A DNA stretch of 64,000 bases from an uncultured Butyricimonas sp. (GCA_944321845.1 CALUMT010000002.1:31840-95839), one strand, 5' to 3'. Positions 8,611 through 17,601 are shown, counted from the stretch's first letter. Notes: generated by a model not told the origin, from the letters alone. Translations and numbers: made by a program.

Positions 8611-8865
8611 TTAGTATTTATTCGGGGTTTTTCCCGTTGTTATGGCCGGGATTCCGGGCCGAGGCGGAAACGTTGCGTAACCGAAAGCGAATAGCATGGC
8701 GGCGATTGTCACGAGGTCGAGAAAGTCGGATGAATAGCAGGTGATTTCGTGACGATCCGAGCCGGGGCCGATCGGCTCGTGTTGGTTGAAAATGGTGTTG
8801 GCGTCAAGTACTGAAGTGATGGCCGGGAGGTCGTTGGCCGAAATGGTGAATTTAACTGTCATCAT
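8611..8865 (-). CDS. Small hypothetical protein, first gene of the element (84 aa)
   Basis: An 84-residue protein starting with an ATG-ATG pair, with a short hydrophobic segment (about 51-66, LVTIAAMLFAFGYA) that could be a membrane helix, and a Pro/Lys tail. No family recognised. It is the promoter-proximal gene of the element, 53 bp upstream of the Rep ATG. In small ssDNA phages this slot may hold a coat or regulatory protein; the lack of a signal peptide and of a strongly hydrophobic segment argues against a typical inovirus major coat protein. Confidence 0.5.
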   Translation of the reverse strand: MMTVKFTISANDLPAITSVLDANTIFNQHEPIGPGSDRHEITCYSSDFLDLVTIAAMLFAFGYATFPPRPGIPAITTGKTPNKY

Positions 8866-8935
8866 GGCGAATCGTTTGTTTTGTTATCATTCTTTTCCGG
8901 GAAGTCGCTCGTGGCAGGTTCCCGGGTGCTGGGGT

Positions 8936-8954
8936 TTTGTTCGTTCGGAACAAA
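8936..8954. promoter_or_regulatory. Inverted repeat TTTGTTC-N5-GAACAAA upstream of the element operon
   Basis: A perfect 7-bp inverted repeat with a 5-nt spacer lies about 70 bp upstream of the first element gene and 50 bp from the right dif-like site. It is a plausible operator for a repressor controlling rep transcription. No repressor gene is recognised inside the element. Confidence 0.4.
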
Positions 8955-9005
8955 GCAGGAAAAAGGTCGATTCGCCGGGCCGATTGGGCTAAAATTGGTA
9001 GTCTT

Positions 9006-9034
9006 TGTTTGTCCTATAATCGATATTATGTAAC
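9006..9034. repeat. Right dif-like attachment site (6-nt central region)
   Basis: TTTGTCCTATAA, TCGATA, TTATGTAAC. It has the canonical 11-6-11 Xer layout; the right arm matches E. coli dif TTATGTTAAAT at 8 of 11 positions, and the inner ATAA of the left arm is also shared. With the left copy at 6331 it forms a 15+9 bp direct repeat around the element. If correct, the chromosome's terminus-region dif lies here. Confidence 0.75.
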
Positions 9035-9089
9035 TTTTATACCCACAAATATATTATTCCCTTTGTATTATATAAAACTATATCCATAC

Positions 9090-9120
9090 AAAAAAAGCAG
9101 GAGTTATTCTCTCCTGCTTT
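9090..9120 (-). terminator. Intrinsic terminator of the TPR gene
   Basis: AAAGCAGGAG and CTCCTGCTTT form a 10-bp stem followed on the minus strand by seven T residues. It lies just after the stop of the TPR gene at 9142 and insulates the element from host transcription. Confidence 0.85.
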
Positions 9121-9141
9121 CCATTTATTTCAGTCATTTGA

Positions 9142-10350
9142 TTATAGACCATTTAATTTTGCCATTGTATCATCATATTTCTGTTGATACTCAGCATTTC
9201 TTGTTCTCAAACGGAAATACAATTCTTTCAAGGTTGTCAACGTGTTCTTGTCATCCGGCTTCAATTCAAGAGCTCTTTCAAAATAAGGGATTACAGCCTC
9301 ATATTGAGTCATGATATCTTCCAATGCAGCATTGTATTTTTTGTTATCTGTAATATCATTAACTTTTTTATGCTCTTCAATCACCTTGTTTAATTGGATA
9401 TTACCCAAATTATATTGAGAAATAAAATCTTGAGGATCCAATTCCAAAGTCTTGATGTACATGGCCTCAGCTTTATCTACTTGGTTTATTTTCTCGTACA
9501 AGGTTCCTTTAGCGCGGTAGAAATTAGCATTATTAGGTTGCAATTTAATGGCAGCATCCAAATATTGCTCTGATTTAGCCGGCTCATCTCCCATCAAGTA
9601 ATAGTTTATCAACTCGATAAGCATATACTCATCCTCTGGGAAACGGGCGTTACCTTCTTGCAAATATTTTACAGCTTCTTCTTGAATAGCTTTAGCTTTC
9701 ACGGTATCTCCGCTTTCTTTTGCCTTATTACTTTGTCCAATCAAGATATTGGCCAACATGGCATAAGTTCTACCTGCTTCATAATCCAAAGCCAGAGATT
9801 GCTTGTAAAACTCGATTGCTTGATCCAAATCTCCACATTTTTGAGCGGCAACACCGGCATTAAATATCACAGCCGTATCCACTTTTTGTGTTCCCACTGG
9901 AGAAGCATGGATTTCCAATACGGTTTTGAAATTTTCCAATGCCTTCTTGTAATTCTCGGAATTGTACATAACAACTCCTTCGTTCGTGAAGTCAATTACC
10001 AGGTTAGCTGTTTGAGCCTTGATATCTTTTTCAAGTTTATTCTTCTCATCCAGTTCCATGGCTTTCTTGTATGATTCCCACACAAGAGGCAGAGACTCAC
10101 CAATGTTCAATTTCTTTTTCAACACGGAATCCTGTGATTCATAGATGGCCTGATAAATCTGACCTCTAACGAAATAAGCCTTAGACCAATTCACGCATTT
10201 CTCGTGTGTGATAGCTTCATCAATCAACTCTTTGGCTTTGTCCAATTTCCCTTGCGTGAAGAAACTGGTTGCCGACATCACTTTACCCTTTTGAGCAAAC
10301 ATCAAATGAGAGCAAAGCAATAATGCAATAATTAAAGATAGTTTTCTCAT
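9142..10350 (-). CDS. Exported tetratricopeptide-repeat protein
   Basis: A 402-residue periplasmic or outer-membrane-associated protein. A signal peptide (1-19, ending MFAQ) is followed by TPR helix pairs through most of the chain; clear repeats include the region around AVIFNAGVAAQKCGDLDQAI, then PNNANFYRAKGTLYEKINQV and DPQDFISQYNLGNIQL. TPRs serve as protein-protein scaffolds; the partner is unknown. It lies 22 bp downstream of gyrA but has its own length of leader; cotranscription with gyrA is likely given the spacing. The terminator at 9090 ends the unit. Confidence 0.85.
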   Translation of the reverse strand: MRKLSLIIALLLCSHLMFAQKGKVMSATSFFTQGKLDKAKELIDEAITHEKCVNWSKAYFVRGQIYQAIYESQDSVLKKKLNIGESLPLVWESYKKAMELDEKNKLEKDIKAQTANLVIDFTNEGVVMYNSENYKKALENFKTVLEIHASPVGTQKVDTAVIFNAGVAAQKCGDLDQAIEFYKQSLALDYEAGRTYAMLANILIGQSNKAKESGDTVKAKAIQEEAVKYLQEGNARFPEDEYMLIELINYYLMGDEPAKSEQYLDAAIKLQPNNANFYRAKGTLYEKINQVDKAEAMYIKTLELDPQDFISQYNLGNIQLNKVIEEHKKVNDITDNKKYNAALEDIMTQYEAVIPYFERALELKPDDKNTLTTLKELYFRLRTRNAEYQQKYDDTMAKLNGL

Positions 10351-10372
10351 AGATTTAAAATTTGTGTTTCAG

Positions 10373-12895
10373 TTAAATATGTTCATTATTTTCTTGATTA
10401 TCAACAACTGCGCTTTCTCCCTCCATTTCACCTTGAGTTTCTTCCTCCTCCTTGGCCGCCGATACCTTAGCCACGGCCGCGATAGCATCCTCATTTCTCA
10501 AGTTTATCAACTTCACTCCCTGCGTATTACGTCCCATTACTCGCAACGTGGATACATCCAAACGGATAGTCAACCCGGATTTATTAATAATCATCAGGTT
10601 ATCTTCATCCGTCACATCCAGCAAAGCGATCAGACTTCCCGTTTTTTCCGTCATATTAATCGTTTTCACACCCTTACCACCCCGGTTCGTTACACGGTAA
10701 TCCTCGATGCTTGAACGTTTTCCAAAACCATTTTCCGATACGACAAGGATATCTGCTTTTCCCGGTTCCACGCACACCATGCCAACCACCTCGTCATCTT
10801 CGGTATCCATCGTGATACCAATAACTCCGGAAGCTGTTCTACCCATCGGCCGCACCTTGCATTCCGGGAAACGGATAGCCTTACCCGACTTCACGGCAAT
10901 CATAATATCATCATCGCCATTCGTCATCTTGGCATCCAGCAACTGGTCTCCTTCCCGGATCGTGATAGCATTCACCCCGTTCGTTCTCGGACGAGAATAA
11001 GCCTCCAACGTTGTCTTCTTCACGATACCCTTCTTCGTGCAAAGCACGATATAATTACTATTAATATAATCCACATCCCGTAAATCAAGCGTGTTGATAT
11101 AGGCCTTCACCTTATCATCCGGCTCGATATTCAGCACGTTCTGGATGGCACGTCCCTTGGACTGTTTCGTTCCTTCCGGGATTTCCCACACCTTCAACCA
11201 GAAGCATTTTCCCTTCTCCGTGAAGAACAACATCGTGTTATGCATCGTGGCGGTAATCATGTGTTCCAGGAAATCCTCTTCCCGCGTGGCGGAACCCTTG
11301 GAACCAACCCCTCCCCTGTTCTGCACCTTATACTCGGTCAAAGGAGTACGTTTAATATACCCCATGTGCGAGATCGTGATGACCATCTCTTCATCGGCAT
11401 AAAAATCCTCCGGGTTAAACTCCTCGGAAGCGTACACGATATCCGTCTTCCGCTCGTCATTATACTGGGCCTTAACCTCCAGCAATTCCTCCTTGATAAT
11501 ATTCATCCGCAACTCAACGCTTGCCAGGATATCCTTCAAATGCTGTATCAACTTCAAGATATCGTCGTACTCGGCACGCAACTTATCCTGTTCCAGACCG
11601 GTCAACTGTCTCAATCTCATTTCCACGATAGCCCGAGCCTGCACCTCCGTGAGGTTGAACCGTTCCATCAAATTCGTCTTTGCCTCGTCCGGGGTCTTGG
11701 AAGCCCGGATAATACGGATAACCTCGTCAATATGATCACTGGCGATAATCAATCCCTCCAGGATATGTGCCCGATCCTCGGCCTGCTTCAATTCGAAACG
11801 GGTACGCCGCACGACAACCTCGTGGCGGTGTTCCACGAACAGGCGGATCAAATCCTTCAAGTTCAACAATTTCGGCCGCCCGTGAACCAGCGCGATATTA
11901 TTCACCCCGAAAGAAGTCTGCAATGCCGTGTGCTTCAACAGCGTGTTCAGCACCACGTTGGCGATGGCATCCTTCTTCAGGTCAATCACGATACGCATAC
12001 CGCTACGGTCCGATTCGTCATTGATATTCGAGATACCATCAATCTTCTTCTCGTTCACCAGGTCCGCAATACGCGAGATCAACTCCGCCTTATTCACCAT
12101 GTACGGGATCTCGTGCACGATAATCTTCTCCCGTCCGTTCGGCGTCGTCTCGATCGACGTCTTCGAGCGAATCACGATACGCCCGCGTCCCGTGTGATAA
12201 GCCTCCTTCACCCCGCTGTATCCGTAGATGGAACCTCCCGTCGGGAAATCCGGGGCCTTGATAATCCGGATCAAATCATCGATCTCTATATCATTATTAT
12301 CAATATAGGCACAGATGGCATCCACCGTATCCCCTATATTATGAGGCGGCATATTCGTGGCCATACCCACCGCGATACCGGAAGCACCGTTCACCAGCAA
12401 CATCGGGATCCGCGTGGGCAACACGCTCGGCTCCTTCAGCGACTCGTCAAAGTTCGGCACCATATCCACCGTATCCTTATCCATGTCCGCCAGCGTATCC
12501 TCCGTGATCTTCATCAGACGGGCCTCCGTGTAACGCATGGCAGCCGGGCTATCCCCGTCCACGGACCCGAAATTTCCCTGTCCGTCCACCAGCGGGTAAC
12601 GCAACGACCAATCCTGCGCCATACGCACCATTGCCATGTACACGGAACTATCCCCATGCGGGTGATACTTTCCGAGCACCTCTCCCACGATTCTCGCCGA
12701 TTTCTTGAACGGCTTACCGGAAGTAACCCCTAACTCGCTCATCCCGAACAACACGCGCCGTTGTACCGGTTTCAACCCGTCCCGCACGTCAGGCAACGCC
12801 CGTGACACGATCACCGACATCGAGTAATCGATATACGATGACTTCATCTCCTCCTCGATATTAATCTTGATAATTTTTTCTCCGCCGTTTTCCAT
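10373..12895 (-). CDS. gyrA: DNA gyrase subunit A
   Basis: This is the breakage-reunion subunit of gyrase, which with GyrB introduces negative supercoils. The 840 residues include the winged-helix domain with catalytic Y122 in AAMRYTEAR, the coiled-coil arm, and six C-terminal beta-pinwheel repeats. The GyrA box appears as NRGGKG. An acidic tail ([12 protein letters not shown]) ends the protein. The quinolone-determining region numbers exactly like E. coli: S83 is Ser, but position 87 is Met rather than Asp. The start, [11 protein letters not shown], is typical of Bacteroidales. It probably forms an operon with the TPR gene. Confidence 0.97.
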   Translation of the reverse strand: MENGGEKIIKINIEEEMKSSYIDYSMSVIVSRALPDVRDGLKPVQRRVLFGMSELGVTSGKPFKKSARIVGEVLGKYHPHGDSSVYMAMVRMAQDWSLRYPLVDGQGNFGSVDGDSPAAMRYTEARLMKITEDTLADMDKDTVDMVPNFDESLKEPSVLPTRIPMLLVNGASGIAVGMATNMPPHNIGDTVDAICAYIDNNDIEIDDLIRIIKAPDFPTGGSIYGYSGVKEAYHTGRGRIVIRSKTSIETTPNGREKIIVHEIPYMVNKAELISRIADLVNEKKIDGISNINDESDRSGMRIVIDLKKDAIANVVLNTLLKHTALQTSFGVNNIALVHGRPKLLNLKDLIRLFVEHRHEVVVRRTRFELKQAEDRAHILEGLIIASDHIDEVIRIIRASKTPDEAKTNLMERFNLTEVQARAIVEMRLRQLTGLEQDKLRAEYDDILKLIQHLKDILASVELRMNIIKEELLEVKAQYNDERKTDIVYASEEFNPEDFYADEEMVITISHMGYIKRTPLTEYKVQNRGGVGSKGSATREEDFLEHMITATMHNTMLFFTEKGKCFWLKVWEIPEGTKQSKGRAIQNVLNIEPDDKVKAYINTLDLRDVDYINSNYIVLCTKKGIVKKTTLEAYSRPRTNGVNAITIREGDQLLDAKMTNGDDDIMIAVKSGKAIRFPECKVRPMGRTASGVIGITMDTEDDEVVGMVCVEPGKADILVVSENGFGKRSSIEDYRVTNRGGKGVKTINMTEKTGSLIALLDVTDEDNLMIINKSGLTIRLDVSTLRVMGRNTQGVKLINLRNEDAIAAVAKVSAAKEEEETQGEMEGESAVVDNQENNEHI

Positions 12896-13233
12896 TTACT
12901 CTATAATTCTTTAACTCCATTAATCAATTATATTCTAGTGAATTGTAGCTAATTTTCACTACCTCACCAAAATTCCACAAATATATAAAGAACTCGCAAA
13001 AAAACGGCAAAATTTGGACAATAAAGTGCAATCCCGGCAAAGATTCCGAATCCCACACTCCCCTTTCCTCGTTCAATACATTAAAAAGCAATCGATTGAA
13101 GCAAATCCCGCCGCCTCCGGGAAAAACAACCTAAACGCCAGAAAAGCCCTGCAACTCTCGTTACAAGGCTTTTCACGAAACATCTATCCATTTATTCACT
13201 CCGGGAACGGCTCCATTCCCGCTCTCGCGTCAT
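12896..13233. other. Intergenic region carrying the gyrA promoter
   Basis: 338 bases between flavodoxin and gyrA genes. The gyrA-proximal 120 bases are AT-rich with promoter-like elements; the rest (13030-13233) contains no convincing frame or structured RNA. A weak CGGGAA/TTCCCG repeat near 13200 could end the flavodoxin transcript but has no T-run. Confidence 0.5.
12978..13011 (-). promoter_or_regulatory. Candidate gyrA promoter (Bacteroidota type)
   Basis: A -7 element TATATTTG matches TAnnTTTG, with a -33 TTTG 22 bp upstream (consensus spacing is about 20). It lies 83 bp upstream of the gyrA ATG. Confidence 0.45.
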
Positions 13234-13803
13234 TCACTTCTCGATGACCTGTTTTGCCCATTCGGCCGCCTGTCCTCGGCCACCATTCAACAACCTTCCC
13301 TCCTTCCACGTCACCTTCGGGTAACGTCTCATCAGGTCCTTCACGCTATTCGTGATTGAACTTCCTCCCGATGTGGCGAACGGGATAACCGTCTTACCGG
13401 CAAAACCATACTTCTCGATAAACGTGTTGACCAGACGGGGACACAAATTCCACCATATCGGGTACCCCAGGAAAATCACATCATAATCTTTCACCTCGAT
13501 AGGCTCACCTCCCAGTTCCGGTCGGGAATCATCCTTACCCATCTCCACGGAACTCCGGCTTTTCTTGTCGTTCCAGTCAAGATCCGCCGCCGTGTAAGGC
13601 TTCGCCGGGGTTATCCGGTAAAGTTTTCCGCCTATCGCCTTGGCTATCGTATCTGCCACCCTTTCCGTTGTACCGGTACAGGAAAAATAAGCCACGAGAA
13701 CCCTCTTGTTCTCCACCCGTGCGCTAGAATCAGCACCCTGCTGCGCCTTCAACGACCAACTAAAACAAATAAGACTCATCATGATTAAAATTACGTGTTT
13801 CAT
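13234..13803 (-). CDS. Exported flavodoxin-like protein
   Basis: A 189-residue flavodoxin-fold protein (flavodoxin_4 type) with an N-terminal signal peptide ending around LKAQQ. The FMN-phosphate loop is SCTGTTERVAD; YPIWWN and ATSGGSS supply the two isoalloxazine loops. It presumably works as a periplasmic FMN electron carrier or NAD(P)H:quinone-type reductase. It begins 1 bp after the stop of the CMD-cupin gene, so the two are cotranscribed; Bacteroidales often pair such flavodoxins with carboxymuconolactone-decarboxylase proteins under an adjacent AraC regulator, as here. Confidence 0.87.
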   Translation of the reverse strand: MKHVILIMMSLICFSWSLKAQQGADSSARVENKRVLVAYFSCTGTTERVADTIAKAIGGKLYRITPAKPYTAADLDWNDKKSRSSVEMGKDDSRPELGGEPIEVKDYDVIFLGYPIWWNLCPRLVNTFIEKYGFAGKTVIPFATSGGSSITNSVKDLMRRYPKVTWKEGRLLNGGRGQAAEWAKQVIEK

Positions 13804-13804
13804 A

Positions 13805-14635
13805 TCATTTCAATTTAGAATACTCTTCATCAGTCACCGGTTCCAGCCACTCGTTACTGCAATCCTCACCGGGAACTTCCACTGCAAGGTGCGAAAACCA
13901 ACTGTCAGGTGCGGCACCGTGCCAATGCTTCACCCCCGCCGGAATATAGACAGCATCACCAGGATGCAACTCTACCGGTTTCTTGCCCCATTCCTGGTAA
14001 TAACCGCGTCCACCCACGCATACCAGCGTCTGTCCTCCTCCCTTGCTTGCCTTATGCACGTGCCAGTTATTACGGCATCCCGGTTCAAACGTGACATTTG
14101 CCACGGGCACTTCACCGGCAACAATCGAGGCCAGGTAACTCTGCCCCACGAAATACTTGGCGTAAGCCTCGTTCGGTTTACCGACAGGAAACATAATCGT
14201 CCGGGCGTAAGCCTCCAGAGAACCGGTCGTGGTCGAATCCACATCCTCCGTCCACACCTCTTTTGCCATACGAAACGCCGCCCAAGCCTTCGGCCATCCC
14301 GCATAGAACGCCGCGTGCGTCAATATCTCTGCAATCTCCGTCTTTGTCACCCCGTTCTTCTTCGCCGACTCCAGGTGATACCTAAACGAAGAATCCGTCA
14401 ACCCTTGTGCCATCAACGCCACAACAGTTACGATAGACCGATCACGGAGAGAAAGAAGATCATTACGGCTCCACACCTCCCCGAAAAGAACATCATCGTT
14501 CAGTCGAGCGAACTCGGGTGCGAACTCTCCCAATCCATCACGTCCCGCCGTCTGCTTAATTTTTACTTGTGATTCTGCCATAATTGGGAATATTAGAATT
14601 AAGAATAAAACCATAGAAACAAACCTTATCTTCAT
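13805..14635 (-). CDS. Exported carboxymuconolactone decarboxylase-cupin fusion protein
   Basis: A 276-residue two-domain protein after a signal peptide (1-22). Residues about 30-145 are a CMD/AhpD-like helical domain (ALMAQGLTDSSFRYHLESAK, EILTHAAFYAGWPKAW), which here lacks the AhpD CxxC. Residues about 170-265 are a cupin barrel with metal ligands in NNWHVHKASKGGGQT and HWHGAAP. Enzymatic activity is not established for this fusion class; a redox or detoxification role is suggested by the cotranscribed flavodoxin. The AraC regulator encoded upstream may control both. Confidence 0.82.
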   Translation of the reverse strand: MKIRFVSMVLFLILIFPIMAESQVKIKQTAGRDGLGEFAPEFARLNDDVLFGEVWSRNDLLSLRDRSIVTVVALMAQGLTDSSFRYHLESAKKNGVTKTEIAEILTHAAFYAGWPKAWAAFRMAKEVWTEDVDSTTTGSLEAYARTIMFPVGKPNEAYAKYFVGQSYLASIVAGEVPVANVTFEPGCRNNWHVHKASKGGGQTLVCVGGRGYYQEWGKKPVELHPGDAVYIPAGVKHWHGAAPDSWFSHLAVEVPGEDCSNEWLEPVTDEEYSKLK

Positions 14636-14731
14636 ATCGAGTCATTTTTAATTAAACATTTCACGACACAAATCCAACCTCCTCACTCGCGAAGATAAGA
14701 AACCATTCCCCTTTCCGCTTTGCTACACGGC

Positions 14732-15571
14732 TCAAATCACTTTGCCACACGGCTCATACCAGGATGGGGATACCCCGTAAACTTCCTTGTAAACCCTCGA
14801 GAAATGCGACAGATTCTTGAATCCCACCTCAAAACACGCCTCCGTCACCGTCTTTTTCCCCGCCATGATCAAATCCCGGGCAGCCTCCAGACGCCGCCTG
14901 ATAATCCACTTGCGCGGGGACAGGTCGCTCACCTTGGCAAAATCCCGCTTGAACGTCGCCAGGCTACGTCCCGTGTAACTCGCGATCTCCTCCAGCGAAA
15001 GATCACACGTGTAATTCTCGTTCAGGTAATCCAGGATATCAATCTTCCACGGGTCCACGAAATCAAACAGGGAAGCGTAAAGATTCCGGTCCGTGTTAAG
15101 TAAAACGTATACCCCCTCCACCATCTTCAATTTCAACACCTCTTCCGATGGTTGTTTCTCCGCCTCGAAATAAGGAACTACAGATTCAAACAGCGAACGG
15201 ATATCCGGCCTATTCCTGGGCAACAACCTCAAGCTCAACTTCTCCCGTCGAGAATCCAGCGGGACCAACTCCCGGTCCAGCGTCTTCAGGTAAAACTCCT
15301 TCAGGAAAGCCTTCGAGAACTTCAACACGATAGAATGATAAGGTTTTCCCCCTTCACAACTCTTGTGCAACCACATACGGTTATCCCGCCGCATGAAAGC
15401 ACAATCCCCCGGCGACAACACCGTCCTCTCGCCACGTTCCTCTATTTCCAGGTGTCCGGAACACAGATAAATAAGCGTGTGTTCCCTATTCTCGTGAGCG
15501 CATCCCACGTCATCCGTGAAATAACTACCAATCAGCACGTTCGAGCAATTAAACACATTAAACCGTTCCAT
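14732..15571 (-). CDS. AraC-family transcriptional regulator
   Basis: A 279-residue regulator with an N-terminal AraC sensor region (1-150, HTLIYLCSGHLEIEERG and a GDCAFMRR turn) and a C-terminal double HTH (about 180-275: LEEIASYTGRSLATFKRDFA, then TEACFEVGFKNLSHFSRVYK). It lies 96 bp upstream of the CMD-cupin and flavodoxin genes in the same direction. Regulation of those two genes is the natural guess; the inducer is not evident. Confidence 0.88.
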   Translation of the reverse strand: MERFNVFNCSNVLIGSYFTDDVGCAHENREHTLIYLCSGHLEIEERGERTVLSPGDCAFMRRDNRMWLHKSCEGGKPYHSIVLKFSKAFLKEFYLKTLDRELVPLDSRREKLSLRLLPRNRPDIRSLFESVVPYFEAEKQPSEEVLKLKMVEGVYVLLNTDRNLYASLFDFVDPWKIDILDYLNENYTCDLSLEEIASYTGRSLATFKRDFAKVSDLSPRKWIIRRRLEAARDLIMAGKKTVTEACFEVGFKNLSHFSRVYKEVYGVSPSWYEPCGKVI

Positions 15572-15642
15572 GACATCAAATTTACAAATTCGTTAATTCA
15601 TCGGTAAACCAGTATTCGCTTCACCCGAGGATCTCGCGCTCC

Positions 15643-16407
15643 TCACACCTCGAACGTCAGCCCGTCGTACGCCAATCGCACGTTGGCCGGCAACGTCCGC
15701 TCCACCTCCCGGGTCAATCCCATCTGGTGTCCCACATGCGTCAGAAACGCCCGCTTCACTCCCAACCGCCGGATCACCTCCAGCGCCTCCTCCAGCGAGA
15801 AATGCGACAAATGCCGCTCCCTCCTCAACGCGTCAATCACCAGGCACTCCACCCCTTCCAGCTTCCGCATCCCTTCCTCCGGGATATAATTGGCATCCGT
15901 GATATAGGCGAAACCACCTATTCGGAAAGCCGTCACGGGCAACTTGTAATGCATCACCGTCAGCGGCACCACCTCCACCTCGTCAATATAAAAGGGATCC
16001 TCCCCCACCACGTGCAAATCCATATCCGGCACCCCGGGATACCTCACCTCCTCGAAAGCGTAGGCGTAATCCCGCTTCACGGCCTCCACCGTCCGCCGGT
16101 TACTGTACACGTCCACCTTCCCCTGCTTCACCCAGTTGAACGCCCGGATATCATCCAGCCCCCCGATATGATCCTTATGCTCGTGCGTCAGCAACAGGGC
16201 CCTCACGTCCTTCACCCCGGCCCTCAGCATCTGGTACCGGAAATCCGGCCCGGCATCAATCACTATCTTCCGATCCCCGATCTCGATCATCGCCGAACAG
16301 CGCAACCGCTTGTCCCGCTTATCCGTCGAGCGGCACACCTCGCAATCGCACGCTATCACCGGCACCCCTTGCGACGTCCCGCTCCCCAGTATAGTCACTT
16401 TCATCAT
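15643..16407 (-). CDS. MBL-fold metallo-hydrolase, PhnP-like phosphodiesterase
   Basis: A 254-residue metallo-beta-lactamase-fold hydrolase. The N-terminal LGSGTSQGVPVI followed by a Cys-rich C-D-C-E-V-C turn and THEHKDHIGGLDD (two-metal site) resemble PhnP and phosphoribosyl cyclic phosphodiesterases; the third ligand region is YITDANY and a late THVGHQ motif. Members cleave cyclic or linear phosphodiesters. The natural substrate is not known here. The gene stands alone between the AraC and DUF6266 genes. Confidence 0.82.
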   Translation of the reverse strand: MMKVTILGSGTSQGVPVIACDCEVCRSTDKRDKRLRCSAMIEIGDRKIVIDAGPDFRYQMLRAGVKDVRALLLTHEHKDHIGGLDDIRAFNWVKQGKVDVYSNRRTVEAVKRDYAYAFEEVRYPGVPDMDLHVVGEDPFYIDEVEVVPLTVMHYKLPVTAFRIGGFAYITDANYIPEEGMRKLEGVECLVIDALRRERHLSHFSLEEALEVIRRLGVKRAFLTHVGHQMGLTREVERTLPANVRLAYDGLTFEV

Positions 16408-16484
16408 TTCTTCACGCTAACATTACTTACGCGAATATAAAATTATCCCCCGACAACCTCGCTTCCCCACCCGTGAAATTCCGG

Positions 16485-16524
16485 TAAAAAAATACGGGAT
16501 ACCGCCCCAAGGCGATACCCCGTA
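16485..16524 (-). terminator. Intrinsic terminator of the DUF6266-like gene
   Basis: A 14-bp stem with two G-U-type mismatches (TACGGGGTATCGCC / GGCGGTATCCCGTA) ends in seven T residues on the minus strand, six bases after the DUF6266-like stop codon. Confidence 0.85.
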
Positions 16525-16529
16525 CAATA

Positions 16530-17162
16530 TCAATTCAACGGCAAGTAAACGGAGGTCGAAACCTCTTTCCCGTTCTTACTCACGGTAAACACGTAAGCGT
16601 GCAGATTCTCCAGGCTGCAGAACGAAGGAACAGTAACGGTCTTGATTCCACCCTCACCCCTCGTTCCAAGGCTGACCCTCCACGAGAACAACCGCATTTC
16701 GTCCATAAAACTGGCGAAAACCAAGTCATCCATGCTCAAACCGAACTCTTCGCTCATACCCGTGACAGAAAACGCGATACTGCCTTCCTCGCTCGATGCG
16801 CTCACGACGACAGGCATCAACCGTCCTCTCGACACGAGTAAACTCGCGTAATCCACCGTGGCGATCCATCTACCGGACTCCGGTTCCTGTTCCACCGTCA
16901 CCCGCTCCATGTTCGCACTGACGAACTCATTCGAGTGATTATGGACACCCGGGAACCCCATCCTCGTGGTCTCTTTCAACACACCGGACAATTGTCCGAG
17001 AAGCGCAATCTTGGCCTGTTGCTTCAACTGCCCCTCCTCGAACTTCTCCCTCTTTTTTTCACTCAGGGTTCTCACGAAATTCGTGTCATTTACCACGTAA
17101 TAAACGTTTTTTCCCACTTTTCCCTGGAAAAAACCGGTTAAATTAGGATTTATTTTGCCCAT
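16530..17162 (-). CDS. DUF6266-like protein
   Basis: A 210-residue protein of the Bacteroidota DUF6266 type. The conserved N-terminus (FFQGKVGKNVYYVVNDTNFVR) matches the GxVGxxVYYxxxxxxxxR pattern also present in the gene at 23997. The middle has a helix (QLKQQAKIALLGQLSGVL) and the rest is beta-rich. A strong AAAGGAGG ribosome site lies 9 bases before the ATG, unusual among its neighbours. No signal peptide is present. Function unknown; these genes occur in many diverged copies per genome. Confidence 0.7.
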   Translation of the reverse strand: MGKINPNLTGFFQGKVGKNVYYVVNDTNFVRTLSEKKREKFEEGQLKQQAKIALLGQLSGVLKETTRMGFPGVHNHSNEFVSANMERVTVEQEPESGRWIATVDYASLLVSRGRLMPVVVSASSEEGSIAFSVTGMSEEFGLSMDDLVFASFMDEMRLFSWRVSLGTRGEGGIKTVTVPSFCSLENLHAYVFTVSKNGKEVSTSVYLPLN

Positions 17163-17397
17163 AAGCCAAATACCTCCTTTCTTTTAATTTTTATCATAGA
17201 AAATATCTTTTTGTGTAACAATAAAAATATAAGCACTCATTCGTCAACGCACGTTTTATTTATATAAAACGAATGATTCCAATGCCGGTCTAGGCACGAG
17301 TTTAAATTTTTAAGCTCATGCACCAGCCCCGTGGGTTCCTCCGGAAAAAGTAAATCTTTCAAAGAACTTCTTCATGAGCCAAAAATATGACATTCTT

Positions 17398-17601
17398 TCA
17401 TACCATCCAACAAAAACCTCGAAAAATCTTCAAACTTACACTCTCATTATCAGTATTATAAGTACAACCATTTAAACAAACACTATCAACACAAGCATCA
17501 CCATCGGCACCAGTAAAAATCACGTCAAAACCACCTTTTCGATCATAAACATCGGCACAATCATCAATACTACCATCAACATCACAACCGATATCAATCA
17601 T
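17398..17601 (-). CDS. Doubtful acidic Cys-rich 67-aa frame
   Basis: An ATG-initiated frame rich in Asp and with six Cys residues (C6, C15, C37, C42, C46, C64). There is no ribosome site, signal peptide or recognisable family, and the DNA is simple-sequence-like (ATC/ACC-rich), which could generate such a frame by chance. Confidence 0.18.
   Translation of the reverse strand: MIDIGCDVDGSIDDCADVYDRKGGFDVIFTGADGDACVDSVCLNGCTYNTDNESVSLKIFRGFCWMV

Larger units (their letters stand above)
6331..9034. mobile_element. Xer-exploiting rolling-circle element (probable IMEX or phage satellite)
   Basis: The 2.7 kb between two dif-like sites carries five tightly packed minus-strand genes: an 84-aa protein, an HUH-type Rep, a 58-aa four-cysteine protein, an SSB and a 60-aa protein. 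A G-rich non-coding stretch with two strong hairpins occupies 6361-6750. There is no integrase, transposase, coat protein, Zot-like ATPase or relaxase with a coupling protein. The simplest reading is a circular replicon that enters and leaves the chromosome at dif by host XerC/XerD, as CTXphi, VGJphi and the TLC satellite do in Vibrio. Base composition, GC-rich and G-skewed on the plus strand, differs from the flanking genes. It may depend on a helper for transfer. Confidence 0.72.

Noticed and set aside
6331-9034. Inovirus-type prophage with Zot and coat genes
   Set aside because: No Zot/pI-like ATPase, no signal-bearing coat protein and too little room; only replication functions are present.
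11240-12733. 497-codon antisense frame inside gyrA
   Set aside because: Shadow of gyrA; no motif or ribosome site.
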